A stretch of 10,687 bases of DNA, taken from assembly GCA_049965775.1 (NCBI GenBank), contig JBMFVX010000103.1, positions 1 to 10,687 of the forward strand. Direction: 5' to 3'. The DNA comes from JABEVB01 sp049965775. Lineage in GTDB: Bacteria > Planctomycetota > Phycisphaerae > WQYP01. Of this stretch, positions 1-6,674 are shown piece after piece (position 1 is the first letter of the stretch; each line of letters opens with the position of its first letter). The position numbers were made by a program, and so were the translations under genes. The notes below the pieces were generated by a model. The model made no database searches, was not told the DNA's origin, and worked only from the letters and a program-made list of their open reading frames with translations.

Positions 1-3
1 TCC

Positions 4-27
4 TGATCCACCGTCCATGGTGGATCA
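4..27. repeat. Perfect 9-bp inverted repeat, operator-like
   Basis: The arms TGATCCACC (4-12) and GGTGGATCA (19-27) are perfect reverse complements separated by six bases. No T-run follows on the + strand, so it does not look like a rho-independent terminator for a gene entering from the left. It lies a few bases downstream of a leftward -10 box at 38-43, where an operator would sit around the transcription start of a gene beyond the left edge. It could equally be a hairpin in the leader of that transcript. The palindrome is directly visible; the operator role is inference. Confidence 0.5.
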
Positions 28-37
28 TCCAGCCTCA

Positions 38-46
38 ATTATAGCA
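38..46 (-). promoter_or_regulatory. Leftward extended -10 promoter element (candidate)
   Basis: Read on the minus strand, positions 46 to 38 give TGC TATAAT, a perfect extended -10 (TGn plus TATAAT). A GTGACA at 70-65 resembles a -35, but the spacing of 21 is too long, so the extended -10 would have to carry recognition. Transcription would start near position 31 and run out of the window to the left. No gene for it is visible. Confidence 0.35.
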
Positions 47-70
47 AATCTTGCCCGCGAAAAGTGTCAC

Positions 71-323
71 GCACCCCCTCCTGTAACATTTTGTCTTTTC
101 AGCAAGAATTGCGCCATCTGGTGCAGCAGCCCCCGTCGCGGCAGCGAAGCGACCTCGCCCCACAAGCTCAAGCGACCCGATGCTATACCGCTTACCTCCT
201 CAATTCTCTCCTGCTCTCGCGGCCCGCAGGCCGCGCTGCCCAGGCCATTTTGCCGCATCGGCGGGTTTGCCCGATATTTGCCTCACTGGTAACATGACAC
301 CTTGGCTGGTTTTTGGAGCGGGC
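71..323. other. Gene-free leader region with GC hairpin
   Basis: No protein family is recognisable on either strand here. Short open frames exist, but none has family resemblance. The clearest structure is a perfect 7-bp stem with a CGCA tetraloop: CGCGGCC at 218-224 and GGCCGCG at 229-235. There is no following T-run. I checked for tRNA, tmRNA and small SRP RNA signatures by eye and saw none. The region probably holds the promoter and upstream control of the Rrf2 gene. Confidence 0.4.
267..295 (+). promoter_or_regulatory. Candidate sigma70-type promoter for the Rrf2 gene
   Basis: TTGCCC (267-272), a 17-base spacer and TAACAT (290-295) match the -35 and -10 consensus at four of six positions each, with ideal spacing. 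Transcription would start near 302, leaving a leader of about 22 bases before the ATG at 324. Rrf2 proteins often regulate their own promoter, so a binding site may overlap here. Both boxes are imperfect. Confidence 0.35.
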
Positions 324-761
324 ATGCAGTTATCTAAGCGCACGCAATATGGCATACGGGCAATGGTTTGTTTGGCCGAGTCTTATGCCCGTGGCTACCT
401 GCAAACGCGCGAGCTTGCCTCCCGTGAGGGGTTGCCGACGAAATTTCTGGAGTCTATTTTGTCGGCGCTGACGCGCGGCAAGTTTTTGACATCGCGCATC
501 GGCGCCACGGGCGGCTACCGGCTGGCGCGGCCTGCGAAAGATATTCTCGTGGGGGAAATTATCAGTCGCCTCGAGGGTAAAAAACTTTTGCAGGAGGCGG
601 ATGGCCCGCCCGACGAGCTGCGCCCCGGCGAACTGGCCGTTTACATTCTGCAGGAAGAATTGTCCAATGCCATAGGAGGCGTACTGAACACCATTACGCT
701 GGCGCAACTGGCCGAAAAAGTCGGCCAGAAGAGCCGAGGTGGGCAGATGTTTTATATATGA
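324..761 (+). CDS. Rrf2-family transcriptional regulator, cluster cysteines absent
   Basis: This 145-residue DNA-binding protein has the Rrf2 opening MQLSKRTQYGIRAMVCLAE and the winged-helix wing signature GATGGYRLARP, and is of normal family length. The ATG at 324 was chosen because GGAG (315-318) lies five bases upstream; the frame is open back to 180, but nothing upstream resembles the family. Iron-sulfur members such as IscR and NsrR carry three cysteines after the winged helix (about residues 90-110). That segment here has none, and the only cysteine is near residue 15 inside the HTH. It should therefore not bind a cluster in the IscR manner and is closer to CymR-type members, which act through partner proteins or small ligands. 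The stop overlaps the next start, so its first target is probably its own operon. The family call is firm; the signal sensed is unknown. Confidence 0.9.
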   Translation: MQLSKRTQYGIRAMVCLAESYARGYLQTRELASREGLPTKFLESILSALTRGKFLTSRIGATGGYRLARPAKDILVGEIISRLEGKKLLQEADGPPDELRPGELAVYILQEELSNAIGGVLNTITLAQLAEKVGQKSRGGQMFYI

Positions 762-1588
762 CACAGCTACCCAACAATAACAATCCATTAAAAGAACCCG
801 CCGCGCCCGCAGCCGCCGGCCCGGATGCTCGCAATCGCACCAGCGGCTGGCTGTCGCAGCATCTTAAGTCGGTGTTTATCGGCGGCCTGCTGGCGCTGAT
901 TCCGCTGTTTGTAACCATCTATATACTGCGACTGCTGTTCCTGGCGGCGACCGGCTTTTTCTATCCGACCGTGCAAGATTGGCTGGGCAATGTGCAGGTG
1001 CAGCACTGGACGCATATTCATAACGCTACGGCCATCGCGGTAATGGCAGCGTTTGTATCGCTGCTGGTTTTTTTGGGCGTTGTTTATCTAATCGGCGTGC
1101 TGGGGTCGTTTGTCATCGGGCGGCAACTTCTCAACGCTTTCGATCACTTTGTCGAAAATCTGCCGCTGCTTAAAGGCATCTACAGCACCACCAAGCAGGT
1201 GATAGGTTCGTTTCGCAAGGAAGGCTCCAAGGGATACGAGCGCGTGGTACTGGTGGAGTTTCCACGCGTTGGCATCTGGACGATTGCTTTTGTCACCAAC
1301 ACTGTCACCGATAGCTGCTGCGGCAAGAGGTATTTAACCGTGTTTATACCCATGACGCCCAACCCCACGAGCGGATTTTTTCAATTTGTGCCCGAGGAGG
1401 ATGTCCGCAATACCGATTGGACTAAAGAGCAGGCAATTACCATTGTGCTTAGCGGTGGCCTGATGGCGCCGGCTGAAATGAACTTCGGCCCGGCGGGCAA
1501 AATCAACAAGGCCGGCACGGCGGCAATCGAGTCGGCTGGGGTGTCGGCTCCAGACGTACCGACGGCGTCGCAACAGCTAAAGGCATAA
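758..1588 (+). CDS. DUF502 family inner-membrane protein
   Basis: This 276-residue membrane protein of the DUF502 family has no established biochemical function. The start ATG (758-760) overlaps the Rrf2 stop as ATGA, and the nearest SD-like GAGG (736-739) is distant, so translational coupling is likely. After a polar, proline- and alanine-rich N-terminus come two hydrophobic segments, about residues 38-65 and 90-120. Then follow the family hallmarks: LPLLKGIYSTTKQV (about 135-148), VVLVEFPRVGIWTIAFVT (about 163-180), TPNPTSGFFQFVPEEDV (about 200-216) and LSGG (about 231-234). The soluble part after the second helix probably forms a cytoplasmic or oligomeric domain. The last 40 or so residues are Ala/Gly/Ser-rich and look disordered. 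Co-transcription with Rrf2 suggests its amount is set by that regulator. Confidence 0.88.
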   Translation: MTQLPNNNNPLKEPAAPAAAGPDARNRTSGWLSQHLKSVFIGGLLALIPLFVTIYILRLLFLAATGFFYPTVQDWLGNVQVQHWTHIHNATAIAVMAAFVSLLVFLGVVYLIGVLGSFVIGRQLLNAFDHFVENLPLLKGIYSTTKQVIGSFRKEGSKGYERVVLVEFPRVGIWTIAFVTNTVTDSCCGKRYLTVFIPMTPNPTSGFFQFVPEEDVRNTDWTKEQAITIVLSGGLMAPAEMNFGPAGKINKAGTAAIESAGVSAPDVPTASQQLKA

Positions 1589-1675
1589 GGGTCATAGTCC
1601 AAAGCGTCTGGCTTAACACCAAGAGCCGCACCGGCGACAAACAAACGCTTGGGCCTCATAAAAATTGGAGCTTCT

Positions 1676-3718
1676 GTGAAAGTACAACCCGCCATTCCGG
1701 GCACAAAGGGCCTGCTCTACGGTGGTGATTACAACCCCGAACAATGGCTGCACGCCCCAGATATTCTGCAGGAAGATTTGCGCCTCATGAAGCTGGCACA
1801 TATCAACGCCGTCACGGTTGGTGTTTTCGCCTGGGCCAGCCTTGAATCGCAGCAAGACCAGTTCACCTTTGAATGGCTTGACCGCGTACTTGACGGCTTG
1901 GAAAAAAACGGGCAGAAAGTGATTCTGGCCACGCCCAGCGGAGCCAAACCCAACTGGCTCGCCCTGCAATACCCCGAGGTGCGCCGCTGTACGGCCGATG
2001 GCACGCGCGAGCCGCAGCAGGGGCGGCACAACCATTGCATGACCTCGCCGGTGTATCGTAGCCGCGTTGCGCTCATCAACACCAAACTTGCCGAACGCTA
2101 CGCCAAACATCCGGCACTAATTCTCTGGCATATTTCAAATGAGTTTGGAGGGTACTGTTACTGCCCGTTGTGTATGGCCGCGTTTCGACGCTGGCTCGAG
2201 GCACGCTATCACACCGTTGAAAACATGAATCAGGCCTTCTGGTCGAAGTTTTGGAGCCATGCGTTCGGCAGTTTTGACGAAGTAACCGTCATAGATAAAA
2301 GCATTCATGGCCTGGAGCTGGATTGGAAACGCTTTATGACTGAGCAGGTCATGTCGTTTATAGAAGTTGAGAAGGCCCCGCTTAAAAAGTTTGCGCCGCA
2401 CCTGCCGGTTACCACCAACTTCATGGGGCTTTACGACGCCTACGATTACCCGCAAATGGCCCAAACACTCGATGTGGTAAGCTGGGACGCTTACCCGCAC
2501 TGGCATGATGGCACCTCCGAGTGGCGCACTGGCTGCCAAACAGCTTTTACGCATGATCTCTATCGGTGCATGAAGCCCGATCGCGCATGGCTGCTTATGG
2601 AAAGCACCCCCAGCAATACCAACTGGGCTCCCATCAGCCGGCCCAAACGGCCGGGTGTGTTGCGGCTCTCCGGCCTGCAGGCGATAGCGCACGGGGCGGA
2701 TTCGGTCCTTTATTTTCAATTTCGCAAGAGCCGTGGGTCCTACGAAAAGTTCCATGGAGCCGTTGTGGACCACGTCGGTCATGAACACACGCGCGTGTTT
2801 CAAGAAGCAGCCGCTCTCGGCGCCGAACTTGCCAGGCTCAAAGCGGTTGTGGGTGGCGGAGCAACTTCCCAAGTAGCGCTGCTGTACGACTGGCCCAACG
2901 GCTGGGCTATAGCGCAGGCCGCCGGGCCGAGGAATATGGGTAAAGATTATGCCGCCACGTGCCTTGCCCACTACGAGCCTTTTTGGCTCTCCGGCGTTGC
3001 GGTGGATGTGATCGAATCAACCCGTGATTTTTCGGGTTACAAGCTCGTGGTCGCCCCCATGCTTTATATGCTGCGCCCGGGCGTGGCCGCGCGGCTGCAA
3101 GCTTTTGTAGCGGCGGGCGGCACGCTGGTAGTGACCTATATGAGCGGCATTGCCGACGAAAACGATCTATGCTTTTTGGGCGGCTGGCCCGGTCCGTTAA
3201 AAGAGTTGCTGGGCATTTGGGTGCAAGAGCAGGATGTGCTTGGCGATCATCACAAGCAGTCGGTGGTGCCGGTGGCCGGTAACCCGCTCACGCTGCCGGT
3301 GGTGTCGCAGGCAAGGCATTATTGTGATGTGGTGGAGTTGCAGGGAGCCGAAGCATTGGCTTTGTATGGAGCCGATTTTTACGCCGGCCATCCTGCCGTA
3401 ACGCGCCGCCGCACAGGCAAAGGCACTGCCTATTACGTGGCTTCCCGCAATGATGATGCCTTTACGCGCGCACTATGCAACCACTTGATGAAGGACTTGG
3501 CTCTGCCCAAGGCGCTCCCCGGCGAGTTGCCCCTTGGAGTTACTGCCCAGCGGCGCCGCACCGGCGACGGCGAGGTCATTTTTGTGATGAATTTTAATGA
3601 AGGTGCAGTCGAAGTTCCGCTGGCCCCAGCGCAATACCGCGACGTATTAACAAACCGCATGGTCCAGGGCACCCTGCCGCTGGCTGGGTTTGATGCTGCG
3701 GTGCTGCAAGCAGTATAA
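1676..3718 (+). CDS. GH42 beta-galactosidase
   Basis: This is a retaining glycoside hydrolase of family 42, releasing terminal beta-linked galactose from oligosaccharides. I chose the GTG at 1676 (680 residues) because GGAG at 1667-1670 sits five bases upstream, as in the Rrf2 gene; an upstream TTG at 1649 is in frame but less supported. GGDYNPEQW near the N-terminus is a GH42 hallmark. The acid/base is Glu156 in WHISNEFGG, and the nucleophile is Glu309 in LLMESTPSNTNW. Cys105, Cys161, Cys163 and Cys166 (C, then C-x-C-x2-C) match the zinc site of the Thermus A4 enzyme. The TIM barrel should cover about residues 1-390, followed by the trimerisation domain and a small C-terminal beta domain. 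No signal peptide is visible, so it is expected in the cytoplasm, acting on imported sugar. It follows DUF502 by 87 bp without a clear terminator, so operon membership is possible. No sugar transporter is adjacent. Natural substrate is not readable from sequence. Confidence 0.95.
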   Translation: MKVQPAIPGTKGLLYGGDYNPEQWLHAPDILQEDLRLMKLAHINAVTVGVFAWASLESQQDQFTFEWLDRVLDGLEKNGQKVILATPSGAKPNWLALQYPEVRRCTADGTREPQQGRHNHCMTSPVYRSRVALINTKLAERYAKHPALILWHISNEFGGYCYCPLCMAAFRRWLEARYHTVENMNQAFWSKFWSHAFGSFDEVTVIDKSIHGLELDWKRFMTEQVMSFIEVEKAPLKKFAPHLPVTTNFMGLYDAYDYPQMAQTLDVVSWDAYPHWHDGTSEWRTGCQTAFTHDLYRCMKPDRAWLLMESTPSNTNWAPISRPKRPGVLRLSGLQAIAHGADSVLYFQFRKSRGSYEKFHGAVVDHVGHEHTRVFQEAAALGAELARLKAVVGGGATSQVALLYDWPNGWAIAQAAGPRNMGKDYAATCLAHYEPFWLSGVAVDVIESTRDFSGYKLVVAPMLYMLRPGVAARLQAFVAAGGTLVVTYMSGIADENDLCFLGGWPGPLKELLGIWVQEQDVLGDHHKQSVVPVAGNPLTLPVVSQARHYCDVVELQGAEALALYGADFYAGHPAVTRRRTGKGTAYYVASRNDDAFTRALCNHLMKDLALPKALPGELPLGVTAQRRRTGDGEVIFVMNFNEGAVEVPLAPAQYRDVLTNRMVQGTLPLAGFDAAVLQAV

Positions 3719-3738
3719 GCCGAATCACCGTTGGCTTA
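3716..3738 (+). repeat. 6-bp inverted repeat at the GH42 stop codon
   Basis: TAAGCC (3716-3721, including the stop codon) and GGCTTA (3733-3738) can pair across an 11-base loop. There is no T-run, so it would be a poor intrinsic terminator; it may be chance or a transcript-end stabiliser. Confidence 0.25.
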
Positions 3739-3760
3739 AACGCTAGGTTAACGCTATGCT
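3731..3760 (+). promoter_or_regulatory. Candidate Nramp promoter with tandem AACGCTA repeats
   Basis: TTGGCT (3731-3736), an 18-base spacer and TATGCT (3755-3760) match the sigma70 boxes at four of six positions each. AACGCTA occurs twice, at 3739-3745 and 3750-3756, with start-to-start spacing of 11 bases, about one helical turn, between the boxes and running into the -10. Same-face tandem sites in this place are typical of repressor binding. A metal-responsive regulator would suit the downstream gene, but the sequence does not match a binding site I recognise. Start of transcription would be near 3767. Confidence 0.35.
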
Positions 3761-3766
3761 TACTTG

Positions 3767-3907
3767 AAAGTGGCCGATGGGAGCCGCCTACCAAGCGTTC
3801 CCCCGGCTCTATTGGGTGAGGTGTTGGTGCAGCCTCGGCAGCGAGCACTGCCGAAAATCCGGTCGCACGTCCGGGCTGTGCATGCTGTACGTTATTCAAA
3901 GGACTCT
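3767..3907 (+). promoter_or_regulatory. Structured 5' leader of the Nramp gene
   Basis: About 140 bases separate the candidate promoter from the ATG. Three pairings are visible: GAGCCG (3781-3786) with CGGCTC (3804-3809); TCGGCAG (3835-3841) with CTGCCGA (3848-3854), a perfect 7-bp stem with a six-base loop; and CCGG (3859-3862) with CCGG (3871-3874). GCAC (3865-3868) can instead pair with GTGC (3878-3881), giving a possible alternative fold. The manganese riboswitch class yybP-ykoY is a natural suspect before a manganese transporter, but I could not find its conserved core. It may be a different cis-regulatory RNA or simple GC-rich spacer. Confidence 0.3.
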
Positions 3908-5380
3908 ATGGCGCAGCCGCCGCTAAAAACCAATGATGAAGGTGCGCCCGCAGTGCAGGGCGCCTCCGGCCTTGGGGAAGATTTGGCCAATGTCAAAGCC
4001 ATAAAGGCGGCGCCGGGCATTTCGCTGGGGCAACTCCACGGCACCGTTGCGATTCCGCCGATCAGCCGCGGCTTTGTGCGTACCTGGTGGGCTTTCGTAG
4101 GCCCGGCTATTCTTATAAGCGTTGGCTATATGGACCCCGGCAATTGGAGCACCGACCTTGCCGGCGGGGCACAGTTTCAATATCAGCTCTTGTGGGTGGT
4201 GGCTCTTTCGAGTGCGATGGCCGTTATTTTGCAGATTTGTGCTGCCAAGCTGGGCGTGGCCACCGGCCGCGATTTAGCGCAGCTTTCGCACGATAGATTT
4301 TGGAAGTGGACCCGCCTGCCCAACTGGATCAGCGCCGAAATCGCCATTGCCGCCTGCGACCTTGCCGAGGCGCTGGGCAGCGCTCTGGCGATCAACTTGT
4401 TGTTCGGCATACCGCTGTTTTGGGCCTTGATTATTACGGCGTTTGACGTGGTGCTGCTGCTGACATTGCAGGGCATCGGCGTGCGGATGATCGAAGCGAT
4501 TGTTACCGTTTTGGTGCTCACGATAGGCGTTTGCTACATCATTGAAATATTTATTCTGCCGGCTACTCACCCTGATATGGCCGCAGTGGCACGAGCCACC
4601 TTTGCGCCCAACCTGAAAACCTTCTTCGCCCACCGCGACATGCTGTTTGTGGCCATGGGCATTATTGGCGCAACCGTCATGCCCCACAATTTATATTTAC
4701 ATTCCGCTCTGGTGCAGTCGCGCCGGCTGCAGGCCGATGATGCCAGCATACGCCGCGCGATCAAGTACAACACGTTGGACTGCGTGCTGGCGCTCACGGC
4801 CGCCTTTGTGGTTAACGCGGCAATACTTGTGTTGGCCGGGCTGGTGTTCTTCGGCAAAACCGGCGCGACCTTGCCCGATGGCCGGCATATTGTTTTCACC
4901 GGCGACAGCGACTGGATTCGCGTGGCATTCTTAACCCTCACGCCGCTGCTGGGGGCGGGTGTGGCGAGCCTTCTATTTGCGGTGGCACTGCTGGCGAGCG
5001 GCCAAAGCAGCACCATTACGGGCACGCTGGCGGGGCAGGTGGTGATGGAAGGCTTTATGAACTGGCGCATTCGGCCCTGGGTGCGACGGCTCTTTACCCG
5101 TGTACTGGCCATTGTGCCGGCGATACTTCTGGTGGCTTTTTCCCATAAACCCAACATCAATAATCTACTTAATTTAAGTCAGGTTCTGCTGGCCATTCAA
5201 TTGCCGCTGGCGATGGTGCCGCTGATGATCTTTACCAGTTCACGCAAGGTCATGGGGGTGCATCGCAACGGGTGGTTTCTGATGCTCACGGGCTGGGCGT
5301 GCTGTATCATCATCACGGGCCTGGACATTTACGGTTTGCCCAGTGCCATTCACGACGCATTGGCGATTTTTCATGGCTAG
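3908..5380 (+). CDS. Nramp-family divalent metal (Mn2+/Fe2+) transporter
   Basis: This 490-residue inner-membrane importer is of the Nramp/MntH family, proton-coupled for Mn2+ and Fe2+. The ATG at 3908 follows AAAGGA (3898-3903) by four bases; an upstream in-frame TTG at 3764 would translate the structured leader and is not supported. The metal site is complete: DPGN in TM1 (Asp76, Asn79; GYMDPGNWSTDLAGG) and the TM6 motif ATVMPHN (Ala255, Met258, His260). The rest is a run of hydrophobic segments consistent with the usual 11. The first 60 or so residues are cytoplasmic and longer than in E. coli MntH (about 412 residues in total). Within them, SLGQLHGTVAIP resembles a conserved N-terminal stretch I recall in a longer bacterial subgroup. 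Transcription converges on the LacI gene, with 41 bp between the stops. Transport class is secure; preference between Mn and Fe is not shown by sequence. Confidence 0.93.
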   Translation: MAQPPLKTNDEGAPAVQGASGLGEDLANVKAIKAAPGISLGQLHGTVAIPPISRGFVRTWWAFVGPAILISVGYMDPGNWSTDLAGGAQFQYQLLWVVALSSAMAVILQICAAKLGVATGRDLAQLSHDRFWKWTRLPNWISAEIAIAACDLAEALGSALAINLLFGIPLFWALIITAFDVVLLLTLQGIGVRMIEAIVTVLVLTIGVCYIIEIFILPATHPDMAAVARATFAPNLKTFFAHRDMLFVAMGIIGATVMPHNLYLHSALVQSRRLQADDASIRRAIKYNTLDCVLALTAAFVVNAAILVLAGLVFFGKTGATLPDGRHIVFTGDSDWIRVAFLTLTPLLGAGVASLLFAVALLASGQSSTITGTLAGQVVMEGFMNWRIRPWVRRLFTRVLAIVPAILLVAFSHKPNINNLLNLSQVLLAIQLPLAMVPLMIFTSSRKVMGVHRNGWFLMLTGWACCIIITGLDIYGLPSAIHDALAIFHG

Positions 5381-5421
5381 AAGCGTCTTGGTGTGCTGCC
5401 GCAGCATGGTTATTGCCGGCA

Positions 5422-6579
5422 TCACGGGCTTTCGGCATTGCGAGTTGGTACGATGCCGGTAGACTCGCGCAGCACCAGATGCGTGGGCAGCGTTTCGGCG
5501 ATGTGCTCGCTCTTGCCGCGAATTTTTTCAACAAGTTTATCGCAGGCCAGCACGCCCAAGTCATAAAGCGGCAGGTGGACGGTGGTAAGGCTGGGGCTAA
5601 CATAAGCCAGGTGCTGAATGTCGTCGCAGCCAATGACCGAAACATCCTGCGGCACGCGCTTGCCGGCGCCGGTCAGGTAGCGCAAAGCGCCCAGCGCCAT
5701 TTTATCGTTGCCGCAGAACACGGCGGTTGTGTCAGGGTGTGCTGCTAAAATTCGCGCGGCGGCCGCAGCGCCGCCCTCATCGGTGAAGCACCCATCATGG
5801 CGACGGGTGGCGTCGGTGGGGCAGTCGGCTTCCTGCAGGCGCGTAAGGTAAACGTCCGCCACCTCGCGGGCCGTAAAGCTTTCGGGCGCTGCGTAAATCA
5901 GGCCGATGTTGCGATGGCCGAGCTGCAGCAGGCAGTTCATGGCCTGCTGTGCTCCCAGGCGATAGTCGCACACCACAAAATCGCAAGGCGTTTGGATGAG
6001 CCGATTGTCTACAATGACAGCCGGGAATTCTTTAGCGCAAAAATCTTCAAGAAAGCGGTGCTTTTCGTTAAAGCCCAGGCACAACACCCCGTCCACAAAG
6101 CGGCGTTCGAAGAGTTCCAGATGCTTGCCTTCGCGGATGAATTGCGGCTTGGCCTGTTCGAGGAGCAGCTTGTGGCCAAGCTTGCCGGCGCGGTCGGCAA
6201 TACCGCTCAAGATTTCGCCAAAATAAGCATCCGCGAAAGCGTGGCGCAGGGGCGGTAACATAACAGCAAGCGATTGCGTATAGCGGCCCGACAGCGATTG
6301 TGCCATACGGTTGGGCCGATAGCCGAGCCGCTCAATCATTTTTTGTACGCGCAGATGCGTCGCCCGGCTGATGCGGGGGTTATTATTCATAACCATTGAG
6401 ACGGTCGCGACAGAAACGCCGGCCTCGCGTGCGACTTCGCGGATGCCTACGCGCTCCGGTTGTTTTTCCCGTTCGGCCGGTGCGTCGAAGGTAATGTGTG
6501 TTTTTTGTGCGTCGTCGCCGTCGGTATCGGCGGGATGGCTGGGTGAATCGTCAAGTTTAAATTTGTCGGGTTTGCTCAT
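5422..6579 (-). CDS. LacI-family transcriptional regulator
   Basis: This 385-residue repressor-type regulator should sense a sugar or related ligand. The start at 6579 (ATG) is preferred over a GTG at 6597, because GAGG (6589-6586) lies six bases before the ATG and inside the longer version. The LacI helix-turn-helix spans about residues 45-90 (IREVAREAGVSVATVSMVMN and LGYRPN), followed by the hinge MAQSLSG (92-98) and a periplasmic-binding-like sensor domain. FCGNDKMALGALRYL and VIGCDDIQHLAYVSPSLTTV are the expected late motifs. The 44 residues before the HTH are acidic and hydrophilic, with no domain I recognise, whereas most LacI proteins start within a few residues of the HTH. The nearest sugar gene is the GH42 hydrolase, two genes away. 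A palindrome at 6618-6635 could be its own operator. Its original divergent partner may have been the broken prepilin-like gene at 7347. Confidence 0.93.
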   Translation of the reverse strand: MSKPDKFKLDDSPSHPADTDGDDAQKTHITFDAPAEREKQPERVGIREVAREAGVSVATVSMVMNNNPRISRATHLRVQKMIERLGYRPNRMAQSLSGRYTQSLAVMLPPLRHAFADAYFGEILSGIADRAGKLGHKLLLEQAKPQFIREGKHLELFERRFVDGVLCLGFNEKHRFLEDFCAKEFPAVIVDNRLIQTPCDFVVCDYRLGAQQAMNCLLQLGHRNIGLIYAAPESFTAREVADVYLTRLQEADCPTDATRRHDGCFTDEGGAAAAARILAAHPDTTAVFCGNDKMALGALRYLTGAGKRVPQDVSVIGCDDIQHLAYVSPSLTTVHLPLYDLGVLACDKLVEKIRGKSEHIAETLPTHLVLRESTGIVPTRNAESP

Positions 6580-6617
6580 ATGACGCCTCAGTCTCACGTT
6601 ATTGTTCTTATCGCCAG

Positions 6618-6635
6618 AATGGCCTTTGGGCCATT
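6618..6635. promoter_or_regulatory. Palindrome upstream of the LacI gene, candidate operator
   Basis: AATGGCC (6618-6624) and GGCCATT (6629-6635) are perfect inverted arms around TTTG. It lies 38 bp upstream of the LacI start codon, inside the probable promoter region, which suits autoregulation. Length and symmetry match LacI-type operators, but the central CG common in that family is missing. It could also be a transcript hairpin. Confidence 0.4.
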
Positions 6636-6674
6636 GCTCAATCTTGTTTAAGATAGCTAAAACTGTTTAACACA

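Noticed and set aside
67..258. Minus-strand open frame of 63 codons in the left leader
   Set aside because: No family resemblance and no ribosome site at its own start; composition looks like chance GC-rich frame.
1569..1660. CCAAAGCG/CGCTTGGG pairing between DUF502 and GH42 as a terminator
   Set aside because: The arms contain a mismatch and are 40 bases apart with no T-run; too weak to separate the two genes into different operons.
2135..2971. Minus-strand open frame of 278 codons
   Set aside because: It lies wholly inside the GH42 gene on the opposite strand; GH42 is certain from its motifs and the antisense product resembles nothing.
3764..3907. Upstream TTG extension of the Nramp gene by 48 codons
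   Set aside because: The added residues are Arg/Pro-rich, not Nramp-like, and overlap the hairpin-rich leader; the ATG at 3908 has a ribosome site.
3767..3907. yybP-ykoY manganese riboswitch before the Nramp gene
   Set aside because: Context is right, but I could not identify the conserved core by eye; kept only as an unclassified structured leader.
5381..5421. Bidirectional terminator between Nramp and LacI
   Set aside because: Only a 5-bp TGCTG/CAGCA stem with a 3-base loop (5394-5406) is present and neither side has a T-run, so an intrinsic terminator is not supported.
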